64,000 nt of DNA from Bacteroides sp. (GCA_014802535.1 JAAVCC010000009.1:17320-81319); one strand, 5' to 3'. Shown: positions 52,501-63,364, counted from the first letter of the stretch. Notes: generated by a model not told the origin, from the sequence alone. A program made the numbers and translations.

Positions 52501-53874
52501 ATGATGAAAAAAACATGGCATCTGCTTGTCGCCTTATGTTGCGCAATACCGTCATTCTTCGCTTCATGCTCTTTGACATCAAGCGAAAATGACCATTCCC
52601 TCCCCGACACACTCAGGGTCGCAACTCTTTATAGCCCATTGTCCTACTTCTCATATCGTGACGAAGAAATGGGTTATGACTACACGCTTATCAAACAATT
52701 TGCCGAAGACAAAGGGCTTGTTCTCGACCTGAAAGTTGCACCGTCAATGAAAAAAATGATTGATATGCTCAACGACGGCTCGGTCGATATTCTCGCCTAT
52801 GAGGTTCCGGTAACTGCCGAATACAAATCAATTCTTCCTGCCGGTCCCGAAAACCTCACCACTCAGGTTCTCGTTCAGCCACGCAACGCCGGCGATTCTC
52901 TCATCACAGATGTTACCCAACTCGTTGGTCGTGACGTTTATGTCGAGAAAAATTCAAAATATCAATACCGACTTGAAAATCTCAACGAAGAGCTTGGCGG
53001 AGGCATAAACATCCACATTGTCGATTTGGATACCCTCATTACCGAAAATTTGATCGACATGGTTTCAGACGGTAAGATTCCATTGACAATTATCGACAGC
53101 AATATCGCCAAAATCAACAAAACATACTATCCCAAACTCGACATCAGCCTTCAACTGAGTTTTCCTCAGCGACAGGCATGGGGGGTCTCTGAAAATAAAC
53201 CCTGGCTCGCTGACTCAATCAACAACTGGTTTGAAAGCGACAAAATCCAAAATATTGACTCCCGACTCCTAAAACGCTATTTTGAACTGTCAAAAGCCGA
53301 TGATGCTCCGATTAAATACAACTTTAAAAACGGACGCATATCTCCATATGATGATCTCTTCAAAAAATATGCAAAAGAAATTGGCTGGGACTGGCGACTC
53401 CTTGCTTCTCAAGGATACACCGAAAGTCATTTTAACCCCAATGCAACATCATGGGCTGGAGCTCGCGGCTTAATGCAACTTATGCCCGGAACCGCGCGCC
53501 ACTACGGTCTGAATCCAAACCTTATCACCGATCCCGAAGCTAATATTAAAACCGCCACTCGCCTCATCCGCGATCTCGACAAGGCGCTTGTCAACAAAAT
53601 ACCCGATCCCGAAGAACGGCAAAAATTTGTCATTGCCTCATACAACTCAGGTCATGCTCATATTTTTGACGCGATCGCCCTTGCAAAAAAGACAGGCAAA
53701 AATCCTGAAAAATGGGACGGAAACGTTCAAAAAGCTCTTATGCTCAAATCAAATCCCAAATACTTCAATGACCCTGACGTAAAATACGGATATTTCCGTG
53801 GACGTCAAACCTCGGTATATGTCAAAGAAGTTTACAAATTTTATGAACAGGCTAAAAAAGCCGTTCCCGCTTGA
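52501..53874 (+). CDS. mltF: MltF-like lytic transglycosylase, lipoprotein
   Basis: A 457-residue protein with a lipobox (FFASCSLTS, Cys23), a substrate-binding-protein domain (SBP_bac_3, about 38-245), and a C-terminal SLT domain (about 285-450). In the latter, ASQGYTESHFNPNATSWAGARGLMQLMPGTA carries the catalytic Glu. This two-domain order defines MltF, in which the SBP domain is thought to sense muropeptides and control the lytic domain. It is a second murein hydrolase within 5 kb of mltD. Confidence 0.92.
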   Translation: MMKKTWHLLVALCCAIPSFFASCSLTSSENDHSLPDTLRVATLYSPLSYFSYRDEEMGYDYTLIKQFAEDKGLVLDLKVAPSMKKMIDMLNDGSVDILAYEVPVTAEYKSILPAGPENLTTQVLVQPRNAGDSLITDVTQLVGRDVYVEKNSKYQYRLENLNEELGGGINIHIVDLDTLITENLIDMVSDGKIPLTIIDSNIAKINKTYYPKLDISLQLSFPQRQAWGVSENKPWLADSINNWFESDKIQNIDSRLLKRYFELSKADDAPIKYNFKNGRISPYDDLFKKYAKEIGWDWRLLASQGYTESHFNPNATSWAGARGLMQLMPGTARHYGLNPNLITDPEANIKTATRLIRDLDKALVNKIPDPEERQKFVIASYNSGHAHIFDAIALAKKTGKNPEKWDGNVQKALMLKSNPKYFNDPDVKYGYFRGRQTSVYVKEVYKFYEQAKKAVPA

Positions 53875-53929
53875 AAATTCTTCCACATTATACAATATAC
53901 ACAATCTAATCACAAACCTCTCTTTATTT

Positions 53930-54478
53930 ATGAAAAAGAAATACCTCAGCGTCGCCCTTGTCCTCGTTCTGGCATCTTCAATTATTTCAACCTCTTGTAT
54001 CGGCAGCTTTAAAATGACTCATAACATTTTGGGTTGGAACAACAATGTCGGTTCTAAATTTGTCAACGAACTCGTATTCTTTGCATTCTGGGTGCTCCCG
54101 GTTTATGAAGTAGCACTCCTTGCCGACGTTATTGTAATCAACTCTATTGAGTTTTGGAGCGGTTCAAACCCGATTGCTCAAGGTTCTTCTATCATTGAAG
54201 GCAACGATGGCAAATATCTCGTTGAATGTGACTCAAAAGGTTACACCATTACATCTTTAAACAACCAAAAAGACGTTGTTCGCTTTGACTTCGATGCCAA
54301 CGAACAAACCTGGAGTCTTTCAGTTGATGACAAATCATATCCTCTGATGACATTTGTTGATGACAATCATGTGAAAATGATTATGCCCGACGGTTCAATG
54401 CAACTCGTTGAAAAAAGCCAGGCAGGACTCCTCGCCTATCAGAAAGTTGCATCAGGCTCATTCTTTGCAATGAAATAA
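53930..54478 (+). CDS. DUF3332 lipoprotein
   Basis: A 182-residue protein from the start at 53930. A longer frame from 53798 overlaps mltF and gives no signal peptide, while 53930 gives MKKKYLSVALVLVLASS and a lipobox ISTSC. The DUF3332 core follows: IGSFKMTHNILGWNN, a helix-rich hydrophobic part (about 45-85) and a beta-rich end. Function unknown. A terminator follows closely. Confidence 0.88.
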   Translation: MKKKYLSVALVLVLASSIISTSCIGSFKMTHNILGWNNNVGSKFVNELVFFAFWVLPVYEVALLADVIVINSIEFWSGSNPIAQGSSIIEGNDGKYLVECDSKGYTITSLNNQKDVVRFDFDANEQTWSLSVDDKSYPLMTFVDDNHVKMIMPDGSMQLVEKSQAGLLAYQKVASGSFFAMK

Positions 54479-54499
54479 ACTTGCATAATAAATCTTATC

Positions 54500-54531
54500 A
54501 AAGCAAGGGCAAGCAAGTCCTTGCTTTTTTA
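54500..54531 (+). terminator. Terminator after the DUF3332 gene
   Basis: Stem AAAGCAAGG/CCTTGCTTT (54500-54508 with 54519-54527), 10-base loop, followed by T residues. Confidence 0.88.
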
Positions 54532-54538
54532 TTTCCTC

Positions 54539-54569
54539 TTGCCAATCTCACAAAGTTTCGATAACTTTG
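54539..54569 (+). promoter_or_regulatory. Promoter of rsmG
   Basis: TTG at 54539-54541 and TAACTTTG at 54562-54569 with a 20-bp spacer, 25 bp before the ATG at 54595. Confidence 0.7.
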
Positions 54570-54594
54570 CACTCAAAGTTGTTATAACAATAAG

Positions 54595-55218
54595 ATGATA
54601 TCAATAATTCAAAAATATTTTTACGATCTCACGCCCGAACAGGTTGCCCAATTTGAGATGATGGGTAAACTCTATCCCGAGTGGAACGAAAAAATCAATG
54701 TCATTTCACGTAAAGACATTGACAACCTTTTCACAAACCACATTCTCCACTCGCTCTCCATTGCCAAGTTTATCAAACCGGTTGACGGTACAACCTTTCT
54801 CGACATGGGAACCGGTGGCGGTTTTCCCGGCATACCTTTGGCAGTACTGTTCCCCAACTGTCGCTTTCATCTCATCGACCGAATAGGCAAGAAAATCAAA
54901 GTCGCCTCTTCTGTAGCCGAGTCTATCGGACTGAAAAATGTAACGTTCCAACACGGAGACATCGGCGAGTGCCGTGAAAAATTTGATTTCGTCATCAGCC
55001 GTGCGGTGATGAAACTGAACGAACTCGTTCCGTTAATCAGAAAAAATATTTCGGCCAAATCATTCAATGCCTATCCCAACGGATTGATATGCCTTAAAGG
55101 CGGCTCTCTTGACGACGAATCAAAAGGCATCAAGAGCGAAATAATGGAATATGATCTTAAAAACTATTTTGACGAGGAGTTCTTTGAAACAAAAAAACTC
55201 GTCTATGTCCCTCTATAA
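54595..55218 (+). CDS. rsmG: 16S rRNA (guanine-527-N7) methyltransferase
   Basis: A 207-residue SAM-dependent methyltransferase acting on the 530 loop of 16S rRNA. The SAM motif DMGTGGGFPGIPLAV is at about residues 66-80, followed by LIDRIGKKIKVAS and the ISRAVMKLNELV segment. It is a stand-alone gene here rather than beside gidA, with a clear promoter. The metallo-hydrolase follows after 12 bp. Confidence 0.94.
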   Translation: MISIIQKYFYDLTPEQVAQFEMMGKLYPEWNEKINVISRKDIDNLFTNHILHSLSIAKFIKPVDGTTFLDMGTGGGFPGIPLAVLFPNCRFHLIDRIGKKIKVASSVAESIGLKNVTFQHGDIGECREKFDFVISRAVMKLNELVPLIRKNISAKSFNAYPNGLICLKGGSLDDESKGIKSEIMEYDLKNYFDEEFFETKKLVYVPL

Positions 55219-55230
55219 ATCAAATTCAAT

Positions 55231-55872
55231 ATGTTAAAAGTCAAAGGATTTCCCTTCAATATGTTTGGCGAGATGACATACGTTGTCTATAACGAACAAT
55301 CTCGTAAAGCCGCTATCATCGACCCCGGTATGATGAACTCGGGTGAAGCCGCTTTGCTTGATGATTTTCTTGCCCAAAACCGTCTTGAAATTGAACATGT
55401 CATTGCCACTCACCTCCATATCGACCACGTTATGGGGCTTAGCCGCATCATCGAAAAAACCGGACTTGGACTTGAAGCATCTCGCGACGACGAATTTCTC
55501 AGTAAACGCATTGCCGAACAAGCCGATATGTTCCGTCTCCCAATAAAAATGCCGCCCGTCGAAATATCCAAATACCTTGAACCGGGCGACAAAATTAATA
55601 TCGGAGACGACTACCTTGTTGTCATCTCGGTACCCGGTCACTCTCCCGGTAGTATTGCTCTCTACTCACCTTCAAGCTCATTTGTTTTGACAGGCGATGC
55701 ACTCTTTGACGGCAGCATCGGACGTACCGACCTTCCCGGTGGCGATTACGCAACCCTCATCAACTCAATCACCAACAACCTGATGACTCTACCCGACGAC
55801 ACAGTGGTCTATGCCGGACACGGAGATCCCACAACAATCGGAAGACAGAAACAGGTCAATCCTTACCTTTAA
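55231..55872 (+). CDS. MBL-fold metallo-hydrolase (GloB-like)
   Basis: A 213-residue enzyme with the metallo-beta-lactamase signature THLHIDHVMG (about 60-69), then VPGHSPGSIALY and LTGDALFDGSIGRTDLPGG, and the final AGHGDPTTIG. This is close to hydroxyacylglutathione hydrolase II-like thioesterases. The true substrate is unknown, since many Bacteroidales lack glutathione. Its 3' end overlaps the convergent TPR gene by 17 bp. Confidence 0.9.
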   Translation: MLKVKGFPFNMFGEMTYVVYNEQSRKAAIIDPGMMNSGEAALLDDFLAQNRLEIEHVIATHLHIDHVMGLSRIIEKTGLGLEASRDDEFLSKRIAEQADMFRLPIKMPPVEISKYLEPGDKINIGDDYLVVISVPGHSPGSIALYSPSSSFVLTGDALFDGSIGRTDLPGGDYATLINSITNNLMTLPDDTVVYAGHGDPTTIGRQKQVNPYL

Positions 55873-57289
55873 CCAAAAGCGGGTCAAACCGCTCAATCAT
55901 ATCGGCTTGACCATAGTCAACCAATTTGATCAAAGTTGATAAAGCCTGCTGACACCCATACTGATTCATCCTAAATGACAGATGGCTGTTAAATGTTTTA
56001 TTGATACATTCAAGACCGCGAACTGCTATATCTTTAGCATCGTCATATCGCCCTACATTTAAATAGGCAAACGCGATGTAAAAAAGTGACTCACTGTCAT
56101 GATTGAAAAACTCATTGTCGTCTAACTGATTATAAAAATCAATCAAACCTTGCCAATCATTGGCGAGCATAATCGCCCAAAGGTAATATTCAACAATCCC
56201 CATTTTTGAGACGATATCGGGTATTGACCGCCCAAGCATGATAGCCGAATTAAAATCGCCTGCAAATAAAAAATCTTTTATTATTTCACCAATTAAATCA
56301 AGCAAATCTGAATCATCGCCATTATGTTCAAGATAGAACGACAATAATTCTTTGGTGCTTGCCGGAGACAATGCAATCAGCTCCTTTAAAACAGAAGGAT
56401 TACTCGGACAAAGCATAAATAGCTCGCTTAAATAACGATGGCATCTTTCAGGCTCTCCAATCTTTTGATATGCCATAGAAAGATTATGTATAACATTTGA
56501 TGCCAATGGATTAAAGGTTAAATATTTTTCATACAAAGCTATAGCCCGTGGCAAATCTTTCTCAAGAGCAAGCAATAAAGAGGCTTCAACCGAATCAGCC
56601 TCGGGGATGTCGGTTTCAACGGCTCTTGCAAACTCTATAGCTTTCAAACCTTCGGCATACTGACCACTGTTCAAATAACTATCAGCCAACAAAATCCAGT
56701 TCTCGGCTCGGAAAGGGTCAATCTTCGTTAATTTATCGAGTGTTATGATTGCACCCTCATAATCGCCTGAGTCGTGTTGAGTAAACGCAACTTCATAGAG
56801 TAAGGTATCGCCATATTCCGCCTTCTTTTCAAGGGTATCAACGTTTTTTATAAACCACTCTTCACACTTTTGTTCGCGCACAAGTTCTGACAGACGGATG
56901 ATGTCTTCGTCATTAAATCTCTTATACTTTTTGACAATTTCGTCAAGCATCGGTTCAGCATCGCGCCCTTCAAGTCCATAATCTTTTAATCGCAAAAGAT
57001 CCCAGCATACACCATCAAACTGTGGATTATTATCGATAAAATTACTTAATGCAAGAGTGTTGATTTTTGAATAAAGAAAACCGCGACGCTGAAGAAGCTC
57101 CTCACTCTCGGGAAACAATCGAGCTCCGAGCATCAACACCTCGGTTTGAACATAATAATCGTTATTATCACCTGCCACATCAAAAATCTCGATCAAGTCA
57201 AGTTCATCATATTTTGGGAACGAGCCATCTCTAAGACACTTCTTAAACTCGCGGTAATTATCATCAAGTGATTTACGATCATCTTCCAT
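55856..57289 (-). CDS. TPR-repeat protein
   Basis: A 477-residue helical protein with no signal peptide. Several tetratricopeptide units are seen, for example AENWILLADSYLNSGQYAEGLKAIEFA and SNVIHNLSMAYQKIGEPERCHRYLSEL. It should be a cytosolic scaffold or interaction protein. Such a TPR protein is common near the clp/recQ region in Bacteroidales. Its stop lies inside the last codons of the convergent MBL gene. Confidence 0.88.
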   Translation of the reverse strand: MEDDRKSLDDNYREFKKCLRDGSFPKYDELDLIEIFDVAGDNNDYYVQTEVLMLGARLFPESEELLQRRGFLYSKINTLALSNFIDNNPQFDGVCWDLLRLKDYGLEGRDAEPMLDEIVKKYKRFNDEDIIRLSELVREQKCEEWFIKNVDTLEKKAEYGDTLLYEVAFTQHDSGDYEGAIITLDKLTKIDPFRAENWILLADSYLNSGQYAEGLKAIEFARAVETDIPEADSVEASLLLALEKDLPRAIALYEKYLTFNPLASNVIHNLSMAYQKIGEPERCHRYLSELFMLCPSNPSVLKELIALSPASTKELLSFYLEHNGDDSDLLDLIGEIIKDFLFAGDFNSAIMLGRSIPDIVSKMGIVEYYLWAIMLANDWQGLIDFYNQLDDNEFFNHDSESLFYIAFAYLNVGRYDDAKDIAVRGLECINKTFNSHLSFRMNQYGCQQALSTLIKLVDYGQADMIERFDPLLVKGKD

Positions 57290-57372
57290 AGACTAAACTT
57301 ATATGTAAACAAAAGCAGCTAATTGAGTCTCAGACTACAACCAGCCACTCTTGAAATTATGAAACACTATTT

Positions 57373-59076
57373 TTATTTTTTCTGCTCTTTTTCCCAGCTG
57401 TCTTTCAACGCAATCGTGCGGTTGAAAATCAGATTGTCGGGAGTCGAATCATAGTCGGGAGTAAAATAACCGATACGCTGGAACTGGAAACGGGTTCCCT
57501 TATTGGCATTTTCGGCGATAAACGGTTCAACTTTCACACCCTCAACAATCTTGAGCGAATCGGGGTTAAGCATTTCGCGGAAATCGCGGTCGGGTTCAGC
57601 CGCCGGATTTTCAACATTAAACAAACGGTCATACATACGTACAGTTGCATCAACCGCATGCTCTGCCGATACCCAGTGAAGTGTACCCTTAACTTTGCGG
57701 GCTGCACCGGGAAGACCGCTACGGCTTTCGGGATCGTAAGTACAATTGATTTGCACAATATTTCCCTCGGCATCTTTAACAACATCTTCACATTTGATGA
57801 TGTAAGCACCCTTCAAACGCACTTCGCCACCGGGAGCAAGACGGAAGAACTTCTTGGGCGGATTTTCCATGAAGTCGTCACGCTCGATATAAATTTCGCG
57901 TGAGAACGGCATCTGATGTGTACCTGATTCGGGGTCTTCGGGATTATTTTCCATCTCAACGGTTTCAACCTTACCTTCGGGATAGTTGGTGATAACCAAT
58001 TTAACAGGATTGATTACCGCCATTGCACGAGTTGCAGTTGCGTTAAGGTCTTCACGTACAGCATATTCAAGCAATGAAACGCTGTTAAGAGCCTCATATT
58101 TAGTGTAACCGATACGTTCGATAAAATTACGGATTGACTTTGGGGTAAATCCGCGGCGACGCATACCCGAGATAGTCGGCATTCGGGGGTCATCCCATCC
58201 TGCCACGAGTCCTTCTTTCACGAGTTGAAGCAATTTTCGCTTACTCATAACCGTATAGGTCAAATTCAGGCGGTTAAACTCAATCTGGCGCGGACGATAT
58301 GATTCATCAGCCAACTCATCGACAAAGTAATCGTAAAGCGGGCGGTGAGGTACAAATTCAAGCGTACAAATCGAGTGGGTAACACCCTCAAAATAGTCGC
58401 TCTGTCCATGAGCAAAGTCATACATCGGATAAACTTTCCACTTGGTACCGGTGCGATGGTGAGGATGTTTGATAATTCGGTACATAATCGGGTCGCGGAA
58501 GTGCATATTTGATGATGCCATGTCAATTTTTGCACGCAAAACTCGCGAACCTTCTTCAAATTCACCGTTGTTCATTCTGATGAACAAATCGAGATTTTCT
58601 TCAGGAGTGCGGTTACGATAGGGACTTTCAGTACCCGGAGTTGTCGGTGTTCCTTTTTGAGCGGCAATTTCCTCTGAAGTTTGATCGTCAACATAGGCTT
58701 TCCCCTCTTTAATCAAGCGGACAGCAAGGTCAAAAAGCTGAGGAAAATAGTCTGAAGCATAATACTCACGATCGCCCCAGTCAAAACCGAGCCAGTGAAT
58801 ATCTTCACGAATTGAATCGACATATTCAACATCTTCCTTGACCGGGTTTGTATCGTCAAATCGAAGGTTACATGTTCCTCCAAATTTTTCAGCGACACCA
58901 AAATCCATACAAATGGCTTTTGCGTGACCAATGTGAAGATAACCGTTAGGTTCCGGTGGGAAACGAGTGTTCAAACGTCCGCCGTTTTTACCTGCGGCGA
59001 GGTCATCGCTCACAATCTGTTCTACAAAATTCAAACCTTTTTTTTCGCTGTTTTCTGATTCGATTATTTCTGCCAT
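57373..59076 (-). CDS. glnS: Glutaminyl-tRNA synthetase
   Basis: A 567-residue class I synthetase. The HIGH motif appears in RFPPEPNGYLHIGHAKAI, the KMSKS-type loop is VMSKRKLLQL, and the C-terminal anticodon-binding beta-barrels follow. Full length. It is 48 bp downstream of recQ on the same strand. Confidence 0.96.
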   Translation of the reverse strand: MAEIIESENSEKKGLNFVEQIVSDDLAAGKNGGRLNTRFPPEPNGYLHIGHAKAICMDFGVAEKFGGTCNLRFDDTNPVKEDVEYVDSIREDIHWLGFDWGDREYYASDYFPQLFDLAVRLIKEGKAYVDDQTSEEIAAQKGTPTTPGTESPYRNRTPEENLDLFIRMNNGEFEEGSRVLRAKIDMASSNMHFRDPIMYRIIKHPHHRTGTKWKVYPMYDFAHGQSDYFEGVTHSICTLEFVPHRPLYDYFVDELADESYRPRQIEFNRLNLTYTVMSKRKLLQLVKEGLVAGWDDPRMPTISGMRRRGFTPKSIRNFIERIGYTKYEALNSVSLLEYAVREDLNATATRAMAVINPVKLVITNYPEGKVETVEMENNPEDPESGTHQMPFSREIYIERDDFMENPPKKFFRLAPGGEVRLKGAYIIKCEDVVKDAEGNIVQINCTYDPESRSGLPGAARKVKGTLHWVSAEHAVDATVRMYDRLFNVENPAAEPDRDFREMLNPDSLKIVEGVKVEPFIAENANKGTRFQFQRIGYFTPDYDSTPDNLIFNRTIALKDSWEKEQKK

Positions 59077-59124
59077 AGCATGGTGGTTTATATATGTTTA
59101 TTTTAAATTTTCAATATGTCGAAA

Positions 59125-61302
59125 TCAATTACCCATCTCCGACAGGAATTTGATTCTCATTAATCTTATCTCCTCTTCGGTGCAATCTGATCCAAACTCA
59201 ACCATAGCATCGTTCAAATCATCTTTTTCACTCTCTCTGAAATAGTCAAATATATCATTCTGGAGGTCTTCATCTATAACCTCATCAATAAAGTAATCAA
59301 TGTTGATTCTTGTGCCTGAATATACGATCGATTCGATATTATCAAGCAACTCTGAGAATTCAAGTCCCTTGGAATCGGCAAGCTCGTCAAGCGCAATCCG
59401 GCGGTCAATAGCCTGAATTATCGCATTCTTCATATTGCTCTTATTGGCAACACTCTTAACCTTTAAGTCTTCAGGACGTTCTATTTCATTCTCTTCGACA
59501 TAGGTCTTGATAACATCTACAAACTCCTGACCATAACGTTTTGCCTTTCCCATTCCGACTCCGGGAATCAACGCGAGTTCATCCAGCGTAATCGGATAGG
59601 TTGTTGCCATTGCTTCAAGCGACGGATCCTGGAATATGACATACGACGGCAATCCCTGGTGTTTGGCAACCTTTTTCCTCATATCTTTCAAGATAGAGTA
59701 CAATTCAGGATCAACCGCACCCGATGCACCGCCCTTTGGCACGACAGGTTCTTCGTCGTTGAATTCATTATCCTCGACAATCTTGAACGAAGTCGGCTTC
59801 TTCAAAAATGCTTTAGCCTTATCGGTTAATTTCAGCAATCCGTAATTTTCAATATCTCTGTTGATATACCCGGCTATAATTGCCTGACGGATTACAGCAT
59901 TCAAGAATTTTTCATCCGACCCCTGAGCCGAGCCGAAAACTTCAAGCTCGTCATGTCGATATGACTTGATGTCGGCAGTTCCTTTGCCCAACATCACGTT
60001 TACAATATAATCTGCTTTAAATTTCTCTTTAAGTGCTGTTATTGTTTCAATAACCGCGCATAAATCGTCTTTTGCTTCCACTTGTTTTTTAGGATTTAAA
60101 CAATTGTCACAATTTCCACAGTTATCTTCTTTATATTCTTCGCCAAAATAGTGTAGTAACGAACGTCTGCGACAAACCGACGACTCGGCATAACCCGCAG
60201 TCTCAGCCAATAGCTGACGTCCGATTTCCTGCTCTGACAATGGTTTCTGCATCATGAATTTTTCCATGCGCTGAAGATCTTTTGCCACATAGAAAGTGAT
60301 ACAGTTACCCTCTCCGCCGTCACGTCCTGCCCTACCGGTTTCCTGATAATAACCTTCAAGCGATTTGGGCATATCATAGTGTATGACATACCTCACGTCG
60401 GGCTTGTCTATACCCATACCAAAAGCTATCGTAGCAACTATCACGTCGATTTTTTCAAGCAAAAATGCGTCTTGATTTTCGCTTCGGGTTTGGGCATCCA
60501 TTCCTGCATGATAGGGCAACGCCTTGATGTCGTTGACATTCAGGAGCTCGGCAAGTTCCTCAACCTTTTTACGGCTGAGACAGTAGATAATACCCGACTT
60601 CCCTTCCTGAGTTTTGATATACCTGATTATATCTTTATCGATATTTGCAGTTTTGGGTCTTACTTCATAATATAGGTTGGGGCGATTAAACGACGACTTG
60701 AAGACATTGGCATCAGTCATTCCAAGATTTTTTTGGATATCATGCTGAACCTTGGGGGTTGCCGTCGCTGTCAATGCGATAACCGGATGCGATTCTATCT
60801 CATTTATAATCGGTCTGATACGGCGATATTCCGGACGGAAATCATGTCCCCATTCCGAAATACAATGAGCCTCATCAACCGCATAAAACGAAATTTTGAC
60901 CTGTTTCAAAAACTCGATATTGTCCTCTTTTGTCAGCGACTCGGGCGCAACATAAAGCAACTTTGTTTTGCCCGACAGCACATCAGCTTTCACTGCATCT
61001 ACTGCCGTCTTGTTAAGCGACGAGTTCAAAAAATGGGCAACATCGTCATCCTCACTGAAATGACGCATCGCATCAACCTGATTTTTCATCAAGGCGATGA
61101 GCGGAGAAATCACAATTGCTGTTCCATCCATCAAAAGAGCCGGCAACTGATAACACAACGACTTTCCTCCACCGGTGGGCATCAGTACAAATGTGTCGTG
61201 TCCCTCAAGCAACGACATGATTATCGCTTCTTGATTTCCTTTGAATTTTTCAAAACCGAAATGCTTTTTCAGTTCATCGGTCAGTTGTTCTTTTGTAATC
61301 AT
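59125..61302 (-). CDS. recQ: ATP-dependent DNA helicase RecQ
   Basis: A 725-residue 3'-5' helicase of recombination and fork repair. Walker A MPTGGGKSLCYQLP is near residue 40, the DEAH box is in AVDEAHCISEWGHDFRP, and motif VI is QETGRAGRDG. The RQC zinc site is CRRRSLL..FGEEYKEDNCGNCDNC. An HRDC domain (about 525-600) is followed by a C-terminal extension rich in acidic residues, longer than E. coli RecQ (about 610). It lies after clpX. Confidence 0.96.
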   Translation of the reverse strand: MITKEQLTDELKKHFGFEKFKGNQEAIIMSLLEGHDTFVLMPTGGGKSLCYQLPALLMDGTAIVISPLIALMKNQVDAMRHFSEDDDVAHFLNSSLNKTAVDAVKADVLSGKTKLLYVAPESLTKEDNIEFLKQVKISFYAVDEAHCISEWGHDFRPEYRRIRPIINEIESHPVIALTATATPKVQHDIQKNLGMTDANVFKSSFNRPNLYYEVRPKTANIDKDIIRYIKTQEGKSGIIYCLSRKKVEELAELLNVNDIKALPYHAGMDAQTRSENQDAFLLEKIDVIVATIAFGMGIDKPDVRYVIHYDMPKSLEGYYQETGRAGRDGGEGNCITFYVAKDLQRMEKFMMQKPLSEQEIGRQLLAETAGYAESSVCRRRSLLHYFGEEYKEDNCGNCDNCLNPKKQVEAKDDLCAVIETITALKEKFKADYIVNVMLGKGTADIKSYRHDELEVFGSAQGSDEKFLNAVIRQAIIAGYINRDIENYGLLKLTDKAKAFLKKPTSFKIVEDNEFNDEEPVVPKGGASGAVDPELYSILKDMRKKVAKHQGLPSYVIFQDPSLEAMATTYPITLDELALIPGVGMGKAKRYGQEFVDVIKTYVEENEIERPEDLKVKSVANKSNMKNAIIQAIDRRIALDELADSKGLEFSELLDNIESIVYSGTRINIDYFIDEVIDEDLQNDIFDYFRESEKDDLNDAMVEFGSDCTEEEIRLMRIKFLSEMGN

Positions 61303-61345
61303 GGGTGGTAAGCAGTGATTATTTTGGAGAGGTTTTTCTTACTTG

Positions 61346-62608
61346 CTATTGTTGGGCAGCCGCCGTTGTTTCAAAATTTGCCTCGATCAATTTATCAAGC
61401 GCAAATTTTGCATCAACAACAAACTTTTTGGTCTTTTTTGAAGGCAATTCAAACATCGGGTCAATCATGATTGTCTCGACGATTGATCTCAAGCCGCGTG
61501 CTCCGAGTTTATATTCGATAGCCTTATCCACTATCAAATCAAGAGCATCATCGGTAAACTCAAGCTCGACGCCATCCATTTTAAACAGTTTTTTATACTG
61601 ACGGATTATCGCATTTTTGGGCTCGGTCAAAACATTGCGTAACGCATCTCGATCGAGAGGCTCCAAACTGGTCAATATCGGAAGTCGTCCTATAATCTCG
61701 GGAATCAAACCAAACGACTTCAAGTCTTGAGGAGCGACGTGCTTCAAAAAGTTTACTTTATCTTTATTCTTGCGTGCGATTTCATTTGAGAAACCTACGA
61801 CATTTGAATTCAATCTCTGGGCAATCTTACGATCGATGCCGTCAAACGCACCTCCACATATAAATAATATGTTCTTGGTGTCAACCGGAATCATTTTTGC
61901 CTCGGGATGTTTGCGGCCGCCTTGGGGTGGAACATTAACCACCGAGCCTTCAAGCAATTTCAGCAATCCTTGCTGAACACCTTCACCGCTGACATCGCGT
62001 GTAATCGACGGATTATCTCCCTTACGGGCAATCTTGTCTATCTCATCGATAAACACAATACCGCGCTCGGCAGCTTCTACATCATAGTCGGCAGCCTGGA
62101 GCAATCGGGTCAACAATGACTCGATATCTTCCCCGACATATCCTGCCTGAGTCAATACCGTTGCATCAACTATTGTGAAAGGCACGTCGAGAAGTCGCGC
62201 TATTGTCTTTGCCAGCAAGGTTTTTCCTGTTCCGGTCGGACCAACAAGAATGATATTGCTTTTTTCAATATCAACTTCGTCGTCGGTTGGCTGAGACAAT
62301 CGTTTATAGTGGTTATAAACCGCTACCGACAAATATTTTTTTGCCGAATCCTGACCGATAACATATTGGTCAAGAAACTCTTGTATTTCTTTTGGCTTGG
62401 GAATTGAAGTTCCGACAGGAACTTTTTTCTTATTCTTGTCAGCCTTTAATTTTTCCTGTTCGGCAATAATTTCATGAACCTGTTCAACACATTCACTACA
62501 AATCATTGTCGATGGGTCAAACGGTGACGGAATCAAAAATGCTCCCCCCATGCCCGCAGGACGACCACAGAAACTACATGTAGGCTCGTTGTTTGCTTTT
62601 TTTGCCAT
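61346..62608 (-). CDS. clpX: ATP-dependent Clp protease ATPase subunit ClpX
   Basis: A 420-residue AAA+ unfoldase. The N-terminal zinc-binding domain has [12 protein letters not shown] and MICSECVEQ, giving four Cys. Walker A is [13 protein letters not shown] and Walker B is [11 protein letters not shown]. The C-terminal sensor-2 region ([13 protein letters not shown]) is intact. It partners with ClpP, whose gene lies 9 bp upstream in the same operon. Confidence 0.97.
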   Translation of the reverse strand: MAKKANNEPTCSFCGRPAGMGGAFLIPSPFDPSTMICSECVEQVHEIIAEQEKLKADKNKKKVPVGTSIPKPKEIQEFLDQYVIGQDSAKKYLSVAVYNHYKRLSQPTDDEVDIEKSNIILVGPTGTGKTLLAKTIARLLDVPFTIVDATVLTQAGYVGEDIESLLTRLLQAADYDVEAAERGIVFIDEIDKIARKGDNPSITRDVSGEGVQQGLLKLLEGSVVNVPPQGGRKHPEAKMIPVDTKNILFICGGAFDGIDRKIAQRLNSNVVGFSNEIARKNKDKVNFLKHVAPQDLKSFGLIPEIIGRLPILTSLEPLDRDALRNVLTEPKNAIIRQYKKLFKMDGVELEFTDDALDLIVDKAIEYKLGARGLRSIVETIMIDPMFELPSKKTKKFVVDAKFALDKLIEANFETTAAAQQ

Positions 62609-62617
62609 ACTTTTCTA

Positions 62618-63319
62618 TTAGTGGCGAGCCTTTACAAGAACATCATCAATCATGCCATAATCTTTGGCTTCTTGAGCCGTCATCCAGTAGTCGCGATCAG
62701 AATCTCGCTCTACTTTTTCAAACGGTTGACCCGAATGAGAAGCAATGATATCATAAAGTTCTTTCTTCAACATCTGAATTTGTTTGGCAGTGATTTCGAT
62801 ATCGCTCGCCTGACCTTGGGCACCACCCATCGGCTGATGAATCATCACTCGTGAGTGATTGAGCGCAAAACGTTTTCCTTTTTCGCCGGCAACAAGCAAT
62901 ACCGCTGCCATCGATGCAGCCATACCTGTACATATTGTGGCAACATCGCTTGAAATATACTGCATGGTGTCATAAATTCCGAGTCCGGCATAAACCGATC
63001 CGCCGGGTGAATTGATATAGATCGAAACATCTTTACCCGGATCAGCCGAGTCAAGATAGAGAAGTTGTGCCTGAATTACGTTTGCTGTATATTCATTTAC
63101 ATCTGTTCCCAAAAAAATGATACGATCCATCATCAATCTTGAGAAAACATCCATTTGCGCAACATTGAGCTGACGCTCCTCGATGATTGTCGGGTTGATA
63201 TAACTTGAAACAATATTTGACGCCGCTGCTCTTGAATTTAGCTCGGCAGATGCTTGATCAAACGCCAAACCATTCATTCCAAGATGCTTTACAGCATAAT
63301 TTCTGAAATCTTTATTCAT
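62618..63319 (-). CDS. clpP: ATP-dependent Clp protease proteolytic subunit ClpP
   Basis: A 233-residue serine protease subunit. The triad is visible: GMAASMAA (Ser), RVMIHQP (His), and the Asp near [30 protein letters not shown] is the family signature. In many Bacteroidales, tig (trigger factor) precedes clpP; here the upstream gene is divergent and unrelated, so tig is elsewhere. Confidence 0.97.
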   Translation of the reverse strand: MNKDFRNYAVKHLGMNGLAFDQASAELNSRAAASNIVSSYINPTIIEERQLNVAQMDVFSRLMMDRIIFLGTDVNEYTANVIQAQLLYLDSADPGKDVSIYINSPGGSVYAGLGIYDTMQYISSDVATICTGMAASMAAVLLVAGEKGKRFALNHSRVMIHQPMGGAQGQASDIEITAKQIQMLKKELYDIIASHSGQPFEKVERDSDRDYWMTAQEAKDYGMIDDVLVKARH

Positions 63320-63364
63320 AGTTTTAATACAAATAATCTTTATTACCTTTTTTCTATTTTATTT

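Noticed and set aside
53798..53929. N-terminal extension of the DUF3332 gene
   Set aside because: It overlaps mltF, and the start at 53930 gives a proper lipoprotein signal peptide.
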